The notes: a model not told the origin generated them from the sequence alone. 64,000 nt of DNA from DASWUZ01 sp036401395 (GCA_036401395.1 DASWUZ010000123.1:1-64000); one strand, 5' to 3'; positions 17,205-27,062 are shown, counted from the first letter of the stretch. Translations and numbers: made by a program.

Positions 17205-19093
17205 TATGACTTTGTCCCCATTTGTGCCACGCCAGAGCCTGGGCCCATCGCTATAGCCTCAAGAATCTTTCCACCTTCCTGGATAACATAAAGATGGTTT
17301 GCAGCAAGTCTGGTAAGCCGGTCCACCGCGCCAGAGGGCCATCTGATTTCGACAGCATCCGCCTTATCTGCCCTGTCGAGACCAAAGTGGATTCTAAAAT
17401 CACTCTGAGAGTAATAGCTGCCGCCGCTCCTTACTTCCTCAATTTGAATGAACGGCTTGGCGTCCGGTGCAGGCTGCGTGATAATGCTGATCCGGGCACC
17501 TATGCCTGAGCGGTTCGACTTAGTACCGACCGTCCTGATCTTGATCCAGTTGCGTACCCGGTTACCCGGAAGCGTGCAGTCGTTCCTCAGCAACTGAGGC
17601 AGGCTGTTCACGCAGTTCACGATGACATCAACGTCGCCGTCGTTGTCGAAGTCGCCGAAGGCGCAGCCCCTCGCCGGCGCGGGAGCCGTAATCCCGGGCC
17701 CGCCCTGGTTAGTGACCTCCTCGAACTGGCCGTTACGCAAGTTGCGATACAGATACTTATGCTGCCTATATGGCGCATCAACTTGAGTACCATCAACCTC
17801 TGGATAAACATGGCCATTGCAAATCAGCAGGTCAAGCCATCCATCGTTGTCCATGTCAAAGAAGCCCACACCCCAGCCGAGCAAACGTGTATTGACGCCG
17901 AGACCGGCAAGGTAGGTCCTGTCTTCAAAGGCGCCTGAGCCCATGTTTTGATACAGGGAGTCTGTATCGCCGGCAAAATTGGTCTTAGCTATATCGAAGA
18001 GCCCATCTCGATTAAAGTCGCCTATGGATACACCCATCCCGGCCTGCGGCTTGCCGTCGGGGGAGTAGGCTATTCCTGACTCGATCGCTACATCCTTGAA
18101 GGTACCGTCCTTCTGGTTCTTGTAGAAGGTCGCAGCCGTGGAATCATTTGCAACATAGATATCAGGCCATCCATTCCCGTCCATATCGCACACGGCGACC
18201 GAGAGACCATAAGTCCCGACTGTGTTCCAGATGCCGCTTTTCTCGGAGACATCGGTGAATGTTCCGTCGCCATTGTTGTGGTAGAGGATATTTTTCCCAC
18301 CTTGCAGGCCCGGTGGCCCGCAGGCTACCTGAATTCCTTTATAGACACAGTTAGCGGCCTCCGGCAATGGGGCGGTCTTTATGTCGAAATCAATGTAGTT
18401 AGCGACAAACAAGTCAAGGTGGCCGTCACGATCGTAGTCGAGAAATGCGCACCCGGAGTTCCACCGGATCTTCGACTGCACCATGCCGGCTTTCTTCGTT
18501 ACATCAGTAAAAGTGCCATTACCATTATTGCGATACAAGACATTCTGACCGTAGTAACTTACAAATAAGTCGTCCCAGCCGTCATTGTTGTAGTCGCCTA
18601 CACAGCAACCCTGGCCCCATCCACCGTGTATCAGCCCAGCCTTTACAGTGACGTCGGTGAAGGTACCGTCGCGGTTGTTCTTAAACAAATGGTTGGTGGG
18701 CGCCTTCGCTGCTGGAAAGCCTTCCAACCGAGTACCGTTGACCAGGAAAATATCGAGCCAGTTATCGTGATCATAGTCGTAGAATGCTACTCCGCAACCT
18801 GTGGTCTCAAGCAAGTACCTGTTCTTGTGTTCGCCGCCGTAAGTGGTTTTCGCGTTCAGCCCGGACTGTAGCGCTACATCGACGAACGAGACGCCCAGCG
18901 GAGTTCCTGCGACTGTAGAGGGCAGGCCTGGAGGAGGCGGCTGCGGCTTTGCATCATATGCCGGACGTTGCGCCACCATACCGGTTGCCTGGGCCTGGGC
19001 CCCGGCCAGAGCGAGTACGTCTTCCAGAGTAAGCACCAGCGCTGTGGCGGAAAGTGACCGAAGAAATGTCCTGCGTGACGAACTCAAACACAC
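17204..19093 (-). CDS. Tat-exported CRTAC1-like FG-GAP/ASPIC-UnbV protein
   Basis: A paralogue of the next gene with the same layout: FG-GAP repeats (FYDYDHDNWLDIFLVNGT, GDYNNDGWDDLFVSYYG) and a C-terminal ASPIC/UnbV domain (GTKSNRSGIGARISI, EIRWPSGAVDRL). I place the start at GTG 19,093, preceded by AAGG eight bases away, because this yields a twin-arginine signal SSRRTFLRSLSATALVL at the N-terminus. A longer version starting TTG at 19,234 would bury that signal. It is in one minus-strand operon with the TPR gene upstream and its paralogue downstream. Tat export suggests folding, possibly with bound Ca2+, before transport (inference). Confidence 0.88.
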   Translation of the reverse strand: MCLSSSRRTFLRSLSATALVLTLEDVLALAGAQAQATGMVAQRPAYDAKPQPPPPGLPSTVAGTPLGVSFVDVALQSGLNAKTTYGGEHKNRYLLETTGCGVAFYDYDHDNWLDIFLVNGTRLEGFPAAKAPTNHLFKNNRDGTFTDVTVKAGLIHGGWGQGCCVGDYNNDGWDDLFVSYYGQNVLYRNNGNGTFTDVTKKAGMVQSKIRWNSGCAFLDYDRDGHLDLFVANYIDFDIKTAPLPEAANCVYKGIQVACGPPGLQGGKNILYHNNGDGTFTDVSEKSGIWNTVGTYGLSVAVCDMDGNGWPDIYVANDSTAATFYKNQKDGTFKDVAIESGIAYSPDGKPQAGMGVSIGDFNRDGLFDIAKTNFAGDTDSLYQNMGSGAFEDRTYLAGLGVNTRLLGWGVGFFDMDNDGWLDLLICNGHVYPEVDGTQVDAPYRQHKYLYRNLRNGQFEEVTNQGGPGITAPAPARGCAFGDFDNDGDVDVIVNCVNSLPQLLRNDCTLPGNRVRNWIKIRTVGTKSNRSGIGARISIITQPAPDAKPFIQIEEVRSGGSYYSQSDFRIHFGLDRADKADAVEIRWPSGAVDRLTRLAANHLYVIQEGGKILEAIAMGPGSGVAQMGTKS

Positions 19094-19304
19094 TCCTGGA
19101 ACCTTGTAGCGGCCCGTGAAAGCCCTCTGCCCGTAAATGATCGCCTCGCTGGCTAGCGAAGCCGCTAGCCAGACAAGGCCTGCCGTTTTCGTTAGTCTAC
19201 GACTGTGCGCCGCTACTGGGCTATGGCGCAGCAAGGTTTGGGCAGTCGGAAGATGACACGATCAAAGCCGGACGCGTCGTCGGTCTCGCGCCTCAGATGT
19301 TTGG

Positions 19305-21059
19305 CTAAGGTCCAGGTTGTTTGACGGATTGCTCCGCCCGCTCCCGATCGAGCCTGTCTGCCTTCTGGCGTTCGAGCGCCGCCTCCGCCGCATTGCCCTG
19401 GCGGCCAAGGGCATCGGCCAGCATGCGGTGAGGTGTGGCATAGCCCGGATCAGCGGCCACAGCGAGCCTCAGTTGAGTCACAGCGTCCTCGACCTTACCG
19501 ATCTTGAGCAACGCGGTCCCAGTGCCCAGTGCGAAGTCGGAGCGCTGCCTGCTCACGGCTATGCGACTCAGCTCGGCCGCAATCTTTCGCTCGGCAGCGG
19601 CTCCAGCCTGGTCGCCCTGCTGAGCAAGTATCGCCGCAAGAGTAATGTGTGATCCCGGTTGATTTGGCAACAGTTCTATAGCATGGCGCAACGCGGGAAC
19701 TGCTTTGCCGGGCACATTCATCTGCCGGTAAGTACTGCCGAGCACCGACCAGGCGTCGCCATTCTCAGGACGCATCCTGACCGCGGCCTCCATCTGTTCG
19801 GCAGCCTTGGCAAACTCGCCGGTCTGCATGTAGAGCACTCCGAGGGTATAAGGCGGATCGGGCAGGCTAGGGTTAGCTGCTTCTGCCAAAAGAAGTTCGG
19901 CGACCGCTTCGGGCAATCTGTCTTTTAGTTTCAGCGCCAGACCCAGATCGTAGTGCAGCGCAGCCGCCTGCGCGCCGCCCTGGTTGGGAAGCGCAAGCCC
20001 CGCCCTGAACTCGGCAATCGCATGATCGAGGTCGCTCTGCTGTAAATACGCCACACCCAGGTCTTCCAGCAGCACGGGGTTAGCCGCATCGAGCTTCAAT
20101 GCCCGTTCATAAATCGGCACCGCTTGCCTGGCTTGACCATCCTGAACCAGCTCAAGTGCATAGTTGGTCAGCACCTGGGCATCCCCGGGCCGAGCGGAGG
20201 CCGCTACGGCAAACAGCGGAACAGCTTCTTTTGTCTCACCCGCATTCTGTAGCGCCAGCGCCAGCGAGTAGGTTGCGTCGACCGACGAGGGCGCGATCCG
20301 GTGAGCGTGCCGCAGTGTCTCTAACGCATCTTCATCAAGCCGCTGAGCAATCTGCGCCCGCCCCAACTGCAGCAAAATATTCAAATCGTTGGGCGCAAGT
20401 TTCCCGGCTGCCTGCAACTCGTCCACTGCCTCCGGAAGTCTCTGCTCCACGAGGTCGAGTGAGCCGAGGTGAAAATGGGCGGAGGAAGAGTTCGGATCCA
20501 GGGTCAGAGCTTTTTCCAACTCAGCGCGCGCCTCATCATATCTTTGCTGCTGAGCAAGTACTGCCCCCAGCGCATCATGGAGTGGGGCATTTTCGGGGTT
20601 TGCGGTGGCCGCCTTTTGCAACTTCAGGGTCGCGTCCTGCACTTTGCCGGTACCCACAAGGCTGGTCGCGTAGGCGAGCGTCGACTCGGCGCTCAGCGTC
20701 ACAGCAGGTTGAAGCGAGCGAAACAGCGTAACGGAGTCGGCAAATCGGCGCTGCGAGCAGTAAGCATTTGCAAGGTTCAACGTGGTGGTCTGGTCCCTGT
20801 CGTCGAGACGATGCGCCTTCTCCAGCTCGGGGACGGCGGCAGCTAATTTACCCTCGGCCAACAGTACGGCACCCAGAGCTCCATGGCCAGCTGCGGAACC
20901 CGGCATGAGCCGAACGACTTTTGCGAATTCGGACTCAGCGCGAGGCAGGTCGTTGCTCTTCATAGCTGCGAATCCTGCATGGAAGGCAACATCGCCTGAG
21001 TGAATCTGCTGCGATGTCTGGAGCAGGAACACAAACGTAAGAAGAGCACTCATGCACAT
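19305..21059 (-). CDS. secreted TPR-repeat protein
   Basis: A 584-residue protein with a short hydrophobic N-terminus (LLTFVFLLQTSQQIHSG) followed by near-continuous TPR units, for example AVPELEKAHRLDDRDQTTT and ARAELEKALTLDPNSSSAH. Such solenoids mediate protein-protein contacts; no enzymatic domain is present. It is the first gene of a minus-strand operon with two FG-GAP/UnbV proteins, suggesting all three act together in the envelope. The start could be the ATG at 21,059 or that at 21,053; the ribosome site is weak for both. Confidence 0.85.
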   Translation of the reverse strand: MCMSALLTFVFLLQTSQQIHSGDVAFHAGFAAMKSNDLPRAESEFAKVVRLMPGSAAGHGALGAVLLAEGKLAAAVPELEKAHRLDDRDQTTTLNLANAYCSQRRFADSVTLFRSLQPAVTLSAESTLAYATSLVGTGKVQDATLKLQKAATANPENAPLHDALGAVLAQQQRYDEARAELEKALTLDPNSSSAHFHLGSLDLVEQRLPEAVDELQAAGKLAPNDLNILLQLGRAQIAQRLDEDALETLRHAHRIAPSSVDATYSLALALQNAGETKEAVPLFAVAASARPGDAQVLTNYALELVQDGQARQAVPIYERALKLDAANPVLLEDLGVAYLQQSDLDHAIAEFRAGLALPNQGGAQAAALHYDLGLALKLKDRLPEAVAELLLAEAANPSLPDPPYTLGVLYMQTGEFAKAAEQMEAAVRMRPENGDAWSVLGSTYRQMNVPGKAVPALRHAIELLPNQPGSHITLAAILAQQGDQAGAAAERKIAAELSRIAVSRQRSDFALGTGTALLKIGKVEDAVTQLRLAVAADPGYATPHRMLADALGRQGNAAEAALERQKADRLDRERAEQSVKQPGP

Positions 21060-21174
21060 AGAAGTTTACGTGGGGAGCGAGGAAAGCGCACCGGGCTCTT
21101 CGTCGCCGGCTATGAGTTCGCCCTCCTTCCGGTGCGGCGGCCGGCACGGTATCCTCGCTCAAGGTGCTCCACCC

Positions 21175-22308
21175 ATGTCCCGGTCTTGTGTTTGTTATTT
21201 TCGCGCTATCAGCTGGCCACTCCTTACCGAAGTCATTGTGGCCTTCGTCATAATCTTTGCCACAGCCAGGACCGCGCGGCCGCAATCCGAGGAGCCCAGT
21301 CCGCCGTCTCTCACCACAGTACCCACTGCTCCAGCCGGGGCAACCCCGGCTCCCCCGGCATCCAGCTCTTCCCTCAACCAGGTACAACGAATGATAGACA
21401 AGGGCCGGTTCACGGAAGCGCTCAAACAACTCGACCTCATGACCGTGGAACAGCCGATTCCGGCTGGCGTCAAGCGCCTTCAGGGGCAGGCGTACTATGC
21501 GATGGACCGGTTGACCGAGGCGGAGGCCGCCTTTGCCGCAGCAGCCGCCCAGGACCCGCAAGACGTTGAATCTCTACAGATGCGCGGCCTCGCCCTATTC
21601 AGATTGGGCAAACCAGCCGATGCCATCCCTTTGCTCCTCAAAGCGCAACAGTGGGGCCCGCAGACCAGGGTCGATCCAAACTATGTGCTCGCCCTTTGCT
21701 ACCTGGACACTCGCCGTTACGATGACGCGCGACGCTCATTCGCCGCTCAGTACGGCTTTGAACCCGACTCTGCCCGTTCCTATCTGCTCGCGGCCCGGAT
21801 GCTTCTGAGGCGCGACTATGTGCCCATCGCCCAGCAGTATGCCCATAAGGCCATCGAACTCGATCCACAGATCCCGCTGGCGCATGGTCTGCTGGGCGAA
21901 GCGGCGCTCGCAGGCAACCACCTTGACGAAGCAGTAGCCGAGTTTGAGAGCGAACGCGCCCGCAACCCCCTCGAGCCCGGGGTCTATGACCGGCTCGGGG
22001 ATGCGTATCTGCGCCTGGGCAACTACGAGACGGCCAGGCAGTTCCTGCAAAGGGCCGTGTTGCTTGAACCCAACGCGACCGGGCCATACATCTTGCTCGG
22101 CAAGACCCTGCTCAAGTTGCAGTCACCCGCAAATGCGCTGCTCTATCTGGAACGTGCAGAGGCAATGGACCAGGGAAACTTCATGACCCATAGCCTTCTT
22201 GGGCAAGCCTATCGCGGTGTAGGCAGGCTGGAAGACGCCACTCGAGAGAACGAAATCTCACAAAAGTTACAGGCTGCTAATCAGCCCAAACTTCAGGGAC
22301 TACAGTAG
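21175..22308 (+). CDS. exported TPR-repeat protein
   Basis: A 377-residue protein with an N-terminal hydrophobic segment (LLTEVIVAFVIIFATA) that may be a signal or anchor, a Pro/Ala-rich linker, and TPR repeats (residues about 75 to the end; AEAAFAAAAAQDPQDVE, AVLLEPNATGPYILLGK). The ATG at 21,175 is chosen because it directly precedes the hydrophobic segment and follows AAGG. It is transcribed divergently from the TPR-FG-GAP operon with about 115 bases between, so the two units may share a control region. Confidence 0.85.
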   Translation: MSRSCVCYFRAISWPLLTEVIVAFVIIFATARTARPQSEEPSPPSLTTVPTAPAGATPAPPASSSSLNQVQRMIDKGRFTEALKQLDLMTVEQPIPAGVKRLQGQAYYAMDRLTEAEAAFAAAAAQDPQDVESLQMRGLALFRLGKPADAIPLLLKAQQWGPQTRVDPNYVLALCYLDTRRYDDARRSFAAQYGFEPDSARSYLLAARMLLRRDYVPIAQQYAHKAIELDPQIPLAHGLLGEAALAGNHLDEAVAEFESERARNPLEPGVYDRLGDAYLRLGNYETARQFLQRAVLLEPNATGPYILLGKTLLKLQSPANALLYLERAEAMDQGNFMTHSLLGQAYRGVGRLEDATRENEISQKLQAANQPKLQGLQ

Positions 22309-22714
22309 AACGGCCCGACACAGGCCGGAACCTGCCTCGTAAGTTTGCACTCCCGCCATGCGCCCGAAGTGCAGACCGTGCCCGCTACCGAAGCGCTTAT
22401 GGAAGCACCAGACCTTAGCCCACCTATGCTAAGGAATCCAGACATAAAGCCGATATAAGAGCATGGGGTAGGTATGTGCTCTTTGAGTGGCGAAGCATGT
22501 CTCCTCTAAACGGCGCGTCTGCCGGGGCATCGAGGCAGGTTGTGGTCCGGCCCGGCAAGCCGTCAGACGCTTGCGAAAAACTGCGCCCAAGGGCGGGGCG
22601 GTCTTTCGAACAGTCCGTATGGTTCGCAGGCTCCCGTCATCACTCGAGAGAGAAACAGAGTCATCCACGTTATGGTTGGGCTTTCGAGGGCCTTAATCAT
22701 GGCCGGGTCAAGCC
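22309..22714. other. intergenic stretch, no gene supported
   Basis: About 400 bases between the TPR gene and the GGDEF-EAL gene. Open frames here are short, overlap each other on both strands and have no ribosome sites. Several GC-rich inverted segments are present, but I could not assign them to a known RNA family. Confidence 0.5.
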
Positions 22715-25069
22715 ATGAAACGCCGCGCCATCTTCGTCGCTATTCTGCTGGTCACGGCTGCACACGTTGCCATATTGCTACTTTTCCGGTCACCTATCCT
22801 GCTGTCGAACGCGATTCAAACCCTTCCTCCCCTGATAGCGATGGTGCTGTGTCTGCACGAGGCGGACCACGCGCCGACTCCATATTTCCGCCGCCTCTGG
22901 CAACAACTCAGCTTTGCCTTCCTGATTTGGATCACCGCCCAAATCTGCTACTTCGTCATCCTGCTCAGCGGACACCCACCCGTCTATCCATCGTTCGCCG
23001 ACTTTCTTTGGATGGCCTTCGCTTTTCCAATATTCGTTGTCATTTCAAATACCCAGGAGACAACCCAGGATTGGGTGCCGTGGCTCGACATCGGCCAGGC
23101 ATGCGTCTCCGTTTCAGTGCTTTATGTACTCATGTTCTCAAGACCTTCGCTGATTTCTGTGGCGCTGGCATACGGCGTTCAAAGCCTTTCTCTTTTCGTA
23201 GCCTCCGCGTTGCGATATCTTGTCGCCACGGGGCGCGAAAAGGACTTTTTCAGGAACCTCACGATCTATCTGGGCATTTATGCGATCTGTTCGGCCATTG
23301 GAGAGAGCGCCAGCGGCAATGGCTTTCCACCCGGCAGCATTGCAGATGTGCTCTGGACCATCCCTCTAGCCGTCTTCAGTGTTCTCGCCCTTCACTTCAT
23401 TCGAGAACGGCGCTCTGCTACGCTGCTGTCTTTCAAGGCGGAGGCCTTCCGAACCAGGCTGCACGGAGTAGGCGCCTTTTCACTGGCCCTGATCTCCATT
23501 GGAGCGGGCGGATTGCTCGCCAGCCACCGGCCGGTTCTCGGTATGCTGGCTCTCGGCGCTGCTTTTGTACTTTTCGCCAGCCGCACGAGTCTGCGCGAGT
23601 CGCAACTCCACGCCGCGCACGCGCGGCTGGAGCGCGCCTCCCTGCACGACTCGCTAACCGGCCTGGCAAATCGAGCGCTGCTGCTGCGCGAGCTCGCGCG
23701 CTGCATTGAGGGCCGCATTCCCACATCGCGGACTACCTTCGCTGTACTCTTCGTGGACCTTGACCGCTTTAAGGTCATCAACGACAGCCTCGGACACGCT
23801 TACGGCGACCGGCTTCTGATCCAGGCTGCCGGCATAATCCGCGCCTCTATACGCCCACAGGACATCCTCGCCCGGCTGGGCGGAGACGAGTTCGTCGTCC
23901 TCATTGAAGACATCATCGGTGAACAGGAAGCTAAAGACATCGCTCGCGCCGTGATCGACGACCTGCAGACCCCGCTCACTCTAGAGGGTCGAGTTACCCA
24001 CCTTAATGCCAGCATCGGTATAGTGCTGGGAGACCAGGCTTCAAATGGCGACGAACTACTGCGGAACGCGGACTGCGCCATGTATGAAGCGAAGGGTATG
24101 GGAAAAGGAAGAGCGCGCACCTTCGCCCCTGCGATGCTGACTCGCGTCAACGCTGAACTGGCCCTAGAAACAGACCTCAGGCAAGCCCTTAAAGAGGGAG
24201 TAATCTCGGCCTGGTACCAGCCCATCTATTCCCTCTCCGGCGGAAGCATTGACGGCTTTGAGGCGCTCGCGCGCTGGCGTCATCCAGTCCGCGGGCTGGT
24301 TTCCCCGGCTGAATTCATCCCGGTGGCCGAGGACACTGGCCTGATCCTTGAACTCGGCATGCAGGTACTGACCCTGGCCTGCACCCAGGTCCGCAACTGG
24401 AACTCTCTCCATCATTCCAATTTCAGCGTGAGTGTGAACGTCTCGGCCTCGCAGTTTGCCGATCCGAATCTGCTGGACGATATCCGCAATATCATCCGCA
24501 CCACCCGCTTCGACCCCAAGCTCCTCAAGCTTGAGATCACCGAATCTGTGCTGATCAGCGGTCTCGAATCAGTAAAGCAGGTGCTCGAGGGCGCCCGGAC
24601 CTCAGGCGTTGAAATCTACCTTGACGACTTTGGTACTGGCTACTCCTCGCTCAGCTATCTGCTCGACTTTCCCTTCGACGCGGTCAAGATCGACCGGAGT
24701 TTCGTACACAACCTGGAAGAGAATCACCGTCAGACCGAAGTTGTGCGGATGATTATCCAATTGGCAGCCAATCTGAACAAGCGCGTCATCGCTGAGGGAG
24801 TCGAAACTCCCGGTGAACTGAAACGGGTTAAGGACCTTGGCTGCGATCTGGTGCAGGGATACCTGTTGGCCAAGCCCATGGACCCCGAAATCATCAGCGC
24901 CGCCCTGGCCCGCGTTCCCACCTTCTCTATCCCGGGGGCACAGAGCGGGCCACGGGTTCTCGCCGCATCCAATAATCCCGGTAGCGCGGGATTCAGCGCA
25001 GCACAAACAGCATCCCTGACCGCGTCGCTTAGCGCCTCCCTGATCGACGATTATCTAGCCATCCCCTAG
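22715..25069 (+). CDS. membrane GGDEF-EAL cyclic-di-GMP enzyme
   Basis: A 784-residue protein. Residues 1 to about 300 are a series of hydrophobic segments (eight or nine likely membrane helices) without a recognised sensor family. A diguanylate cyclase domain follows (SLTGLANRALL, VDLDRFKVINDSLGH, RLGGDEFVVL) with an intact inhibitory site RPQD five residues before GGDEF. Then comes a phosphodiesterase domain with FEALARW, LEITES, LDDFGTGYSSL, VKIDRSF and IAEGVE. Both active sites look complete, so the enzyme could make and degrade c-di-GMP. It stands alone between other operons. Confidence 0.93.
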   Translation: MKRRAIFVAILLVTAAHVAILLLFRSPILLSNAIQTLPPLIAMVLCLHEADHAPTPYFRRLWQQLSFAFLIWITAQICYFVILLSGHPPVYPSFADFLWMAFAFPIFVVISNTQETTQDWVPWLDIGQACVSVSVLYVLMFSRPSLISVALAYGVQSLSLFVASALRYLVATGREKDFFRNLTIYLGIYAICSAIGESASGNGFPPGSIADVLWTIPLAVFSVLALHFIRERRSATLLSFKAEAFRTRLHGVGAFSLALISIGAGGLLASHRPVLGMLALGAAFVLFASRTSLRESQLHAAHARLERASLHDSLTGLANRALLLRELARCIEGRIPTSRTTFAVLFVDLDRFKVINDSLGHAYGDRLLIQAAGIIRASIRPQDILARLGGDEFVVLIEDIIGEQEAKDIARAVIDDLQTPLTLEGRVTHLNASIGIVLGDQASNGDELLRNADCAMYEAKGMGKGRARTFAPAMLTRVNAELALETDLRQALKEGVISAWYQPIYSLSGGSIDGFEALARWRHPVRGLVSPAEFIPVAEDTGLILELGMQVLTLACTQVRNWNSLHHSNFSVSVNVSASQFADPNLLDDIRNIIRTTRFDPKLLKLEITESVLISGLESVKQVLEGARTSGVEIYLDDFGTGYSSLSYLLDFPFDAVKIDRSFVHNLEENHRQTEVVRMIIQLAANLNKRVIAEGVETPGELKRVKDLGCDLVQGYLLAKPMDPEIISAALARVPTFSIPGAQSGPRVLAASNNPGSAGFSAAQTASLTASLSASLIDDYLAIP

Positions 25070-25087
25070 CCATCGCCCGCCTCCTCA

Positions 25088-25123
25088 TGTAGTATTTAGA
25101 ACTAACGTATGAAACGAACGTTT
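25088..25123 (+). promoter_or_regulatory. candidate promoter and TetR operator at the ABC operon start
   Basis: A perfect inverted repeat AAACG-AA-CGTTT (25,112-25,123) overlaps the first codons of the TetR gene, and a -10-like TAGTAT lies at 25,090-25,095. There is no ribosome site ahead of the ATG, which would fit a leaderless transcript. Autoregulation by the TetR protein is the natural inference. Confidence 0.35.
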
Positions 25124-25930
25124 GATTACAGGACTGAGGCTGCCTTCTCTTCAAACGAGGCGATCACAACGAGTGCTTCTCCGGCGCCGTCCCTGGATTC
25201 AATCGACGCCCGGCAACGACTGTTGCTAGCTGCGCTGGACCTCTTCGGCACGCGCGGATTTAGCGAAACCAGCATCCGTGAGCTCGCGTTGGCTGCCAAT
25301 GTCAACCTCGCGGCGGTCAATTACTACTTCGGGAGTAAGGAAAACCTCCACATGGAGGCCCTCCGTTACGGCTTCGCCCCAACCACCGATATCGCCTCGC
25401 AGCTCGCATCCTTACGCGACGATGCGCACGCAGCGGGCACCACAGAAGCAGCCGAAGAGGCCCTCCGCCGCTACGTGGAGATCTTCCTCAGCCAGGTACT
25501 CGCCGAAAACCATAAGCACTGGAATATGGTCCTGCGTGAGCAGTTGACCCCGGGGCCCGCCTTCGAGATGGTCATGAAAGACTACCTTGAACCTCTTGGC
25601 AGAGGCCTGTATGGGATCGTCGCACTCCTTTTACCAGGCGTCTCTGGGCGCACTTGCGGCCTTTGCGTTCGCAGCATCATCGGGCAATGCGTCCACCTTA
25701 GATACGCAATCGGTATCGCGCACTACTTCAACCGGCATTCGAGCCTGAGCGATAAACCGCCGTTCCGCGAGCCTTCCTTCATAGGTGAATCCTCCGAGCA
25801 CATCTCGGAATTTTCCATCCAGGCGCTTCGCGGTATGCGCTCCGAATACAAGGAGCAGTCCGCTAAAACGGTCCGTACTAAAGCGGTCGGGAAAGACAAG
25901 ACCTCGTCTCAACCAGCCGCAAGGAAATAG
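25109..25930 (+). CDS. TetR/AcrR family regulator (CecR-like)
   Basis: A 273-residue regulator. An unstructured N-terminal 35 residues precede a standard TetR helix-turn-helix (RQRLLLAALDLFGTRGF, SIRELALAANVNLAAVNYYF, GSKENLHMEALRYG). The C-terminal ligand domain (LRRYVEIFLSQVLAENHKHW, REQLTPGPAFEMV) resembles that of CecR/DUF1956 regulators. It is followed seven bases later by a permease, ATPase and membrane fusion gene, like E. coli cecR-ybhGFSR but in a different order, so it probably represses this export operon in response to its substrate. Confidence 0.88.
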   Translation: MKRTFDYRTEAAFSSNEAITTSASPAPSLDSIDARQRLLLAALDLFGTRGFSETSIRELALAANVNLAAVNYYFGSKENLHMEALRYGFAPTTDIASQLASLRDDAHAAGTTEAAEEALRRYVEIFLSQVLAENHKHWNMVLREQLTPGPAFEMVMKDYLEPLGRGLYGIVALLLPGVSGRTCGLCVRSIIGQCVHLRYAIGIAHYFNRHSSLSDKPPFREPSFIGESSEHISEFSIQALRGMRSEYKEQSAKTVRTKAVGKDKTSSQPAARK

Positions 25931-25937
25931 GAGTGCA

Positions 25938-27062
25938 ATGTTCCGCGTAGCAGTCAAGATGCTTATGGGAGACCGGTCGAAATATCTCACGCTGGTGAGC
26001 AGCCTGATGGTCGTGTCCTTCCTGTTCCTGCAGCAGGGATCGATCTTCTGCGGCCTGATGCTGCGCACCGCGCGGGCGGTCGAGGTCGTAGGCGCGCCCA
26101 TCTGGGTCACCGATCCGCAACTGCGCAGTGTCGACGAGAGTAAACCCCTCCTCGACACGGACCTGCAGCGCGTGCGCAGCGTGCATGGGGTGAAGTGGGC
26201 CGTCCCCCTGCTGCTACAGCTCGTCTCCGTCCATCTGCCAGACGGAAACTTCCAAACCGTACGTCTCTTCGGACTCGACAATGACACCTTTTTTGGTCGC
26301 CCAAAGATGCTCTCCGGCAGCAGTAATTTGCTCACCCAGGACCAGGCCGTCATCATCGGCAATGCGGAAAAGGAAAAGCTCAATAACCCCAAACCCGGGG
26401 ACATCCTGGAGATGAACGACACCCAGGCGCGGGTCGTCGGCATCGCCGATGTGCCTCGCGATTTCTTCTCCTACCCGTTCGTCTACGCCGCCTATGACCG
26501 CGCGCTGCAGTACGCGCCGCAGCAGCGCAAGCAGATGAATTACGTGCTGGCAGCGCCAGTGGACGGCGTCCCCATCGATCAGGTCACCCGTAACATTCAG
26601 AAGACGACAGGGCTCACGGCCTATACCGAAACGCAATTCCGCTGGCTCACCATCGGCTACTACTTCAAAAACACCGGTATCCCTATCAGCATCGGAATCT
26701 CGCTCGCCATGGTCTTTCTCGTGGGCATGTCGATTGTTGGGCAGACCTTCTATCAATTCGCGCTCCAGAACGAGCGGTACTTTGGCGCACTCAAAGCGAT
26801 GGGCACGAACTCGCTTACCCTGACCAAAATGATCCTGCTCCAGGCCCTTATCGTCGGGTTGGTCGGCTTTGGCTCCGGCGCGGGATTGGGCGGCATCTTC
26901 GGCCTACTTGCCGGGGGACAAGACAGCAAGATCGCCTTCGCGACCCCTTGGCCACTGCTTGTCTTCAGCTTCGTGCTTATCATGGCGATCTGCCTGCTGT
27001 CGGCGCTGATCAGCATTCAAAAAGTTGTAAGACTCGAACCTGCGGTGGTCTTCCGTGGCTGA
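25938..27062 (+). CDS. ABC transporter permease (FtsX/DevC-type)
   Basis: A 374-residue integral membrane protein starting at ATG 25,938 after TAGGAG. The N-terminal membrane segment (YLTLVSSLMVVSFLFLQQG) is followed by a periplasmic MacB-PCD-like domain (about residues 45-230) and three C-terminal segments (ISIGISLAMVFLVGMSIVG, ALIVGLVGFGSGAGLGG, PWPLLVFSFVLIMAICLL), the FtsX layout. It is coupled to the ATPase gene by an eight-base overlap and should form the inner-membrane half of a tripartite exporter. Confidence 0.88.
   Translation: MFRVAVKMLMGDRSKYLTLVSSLMVVSFLFLQQGSIFCGLMLRTARAVEVVGAPIWVTDPQLRSVDESKPLLDTDLQRVRSVHGVKWAVPLLLQLVSVHLPDGNFQTVRLFGLDNDTFFGRPKMLSGSSNLLTQDQAVIIGNAEKEKLNNPKPGDILEMNDTQARVVGIADVPRDFFSYPFVYAAYDRALQYAPQQRKQMNYVLAAPVDGVPIDQVTRNIQKTTGLTAYTETQFRWLTIGYYFKNTGIPISIGISLAMVFLVGMSIVGQTFYQFALQNERYFGALKAMGTNSLTLTKMILLQALIVGLVGFGSGAGLGGIFGLLAGGQDSKIAFATPWPLLVFSFVLIMAICLLSALISIQKVVRLEPAVVFRG

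Noticed and set aside
22309..22714. Possible c-di-GMP riboswitch ahead of the GGDEF-EAL gene
   Set aside because: I looked for the CGCAAAGCC-type core and the GAAA loop arrangement and did not find them.
22540..23709. Long plus-strand frame overlapping the start of the GGDEF-EAL gene
   Set aside because: Arg/Ser/His-rich shadow; the frame at 22,715 has the real domains.
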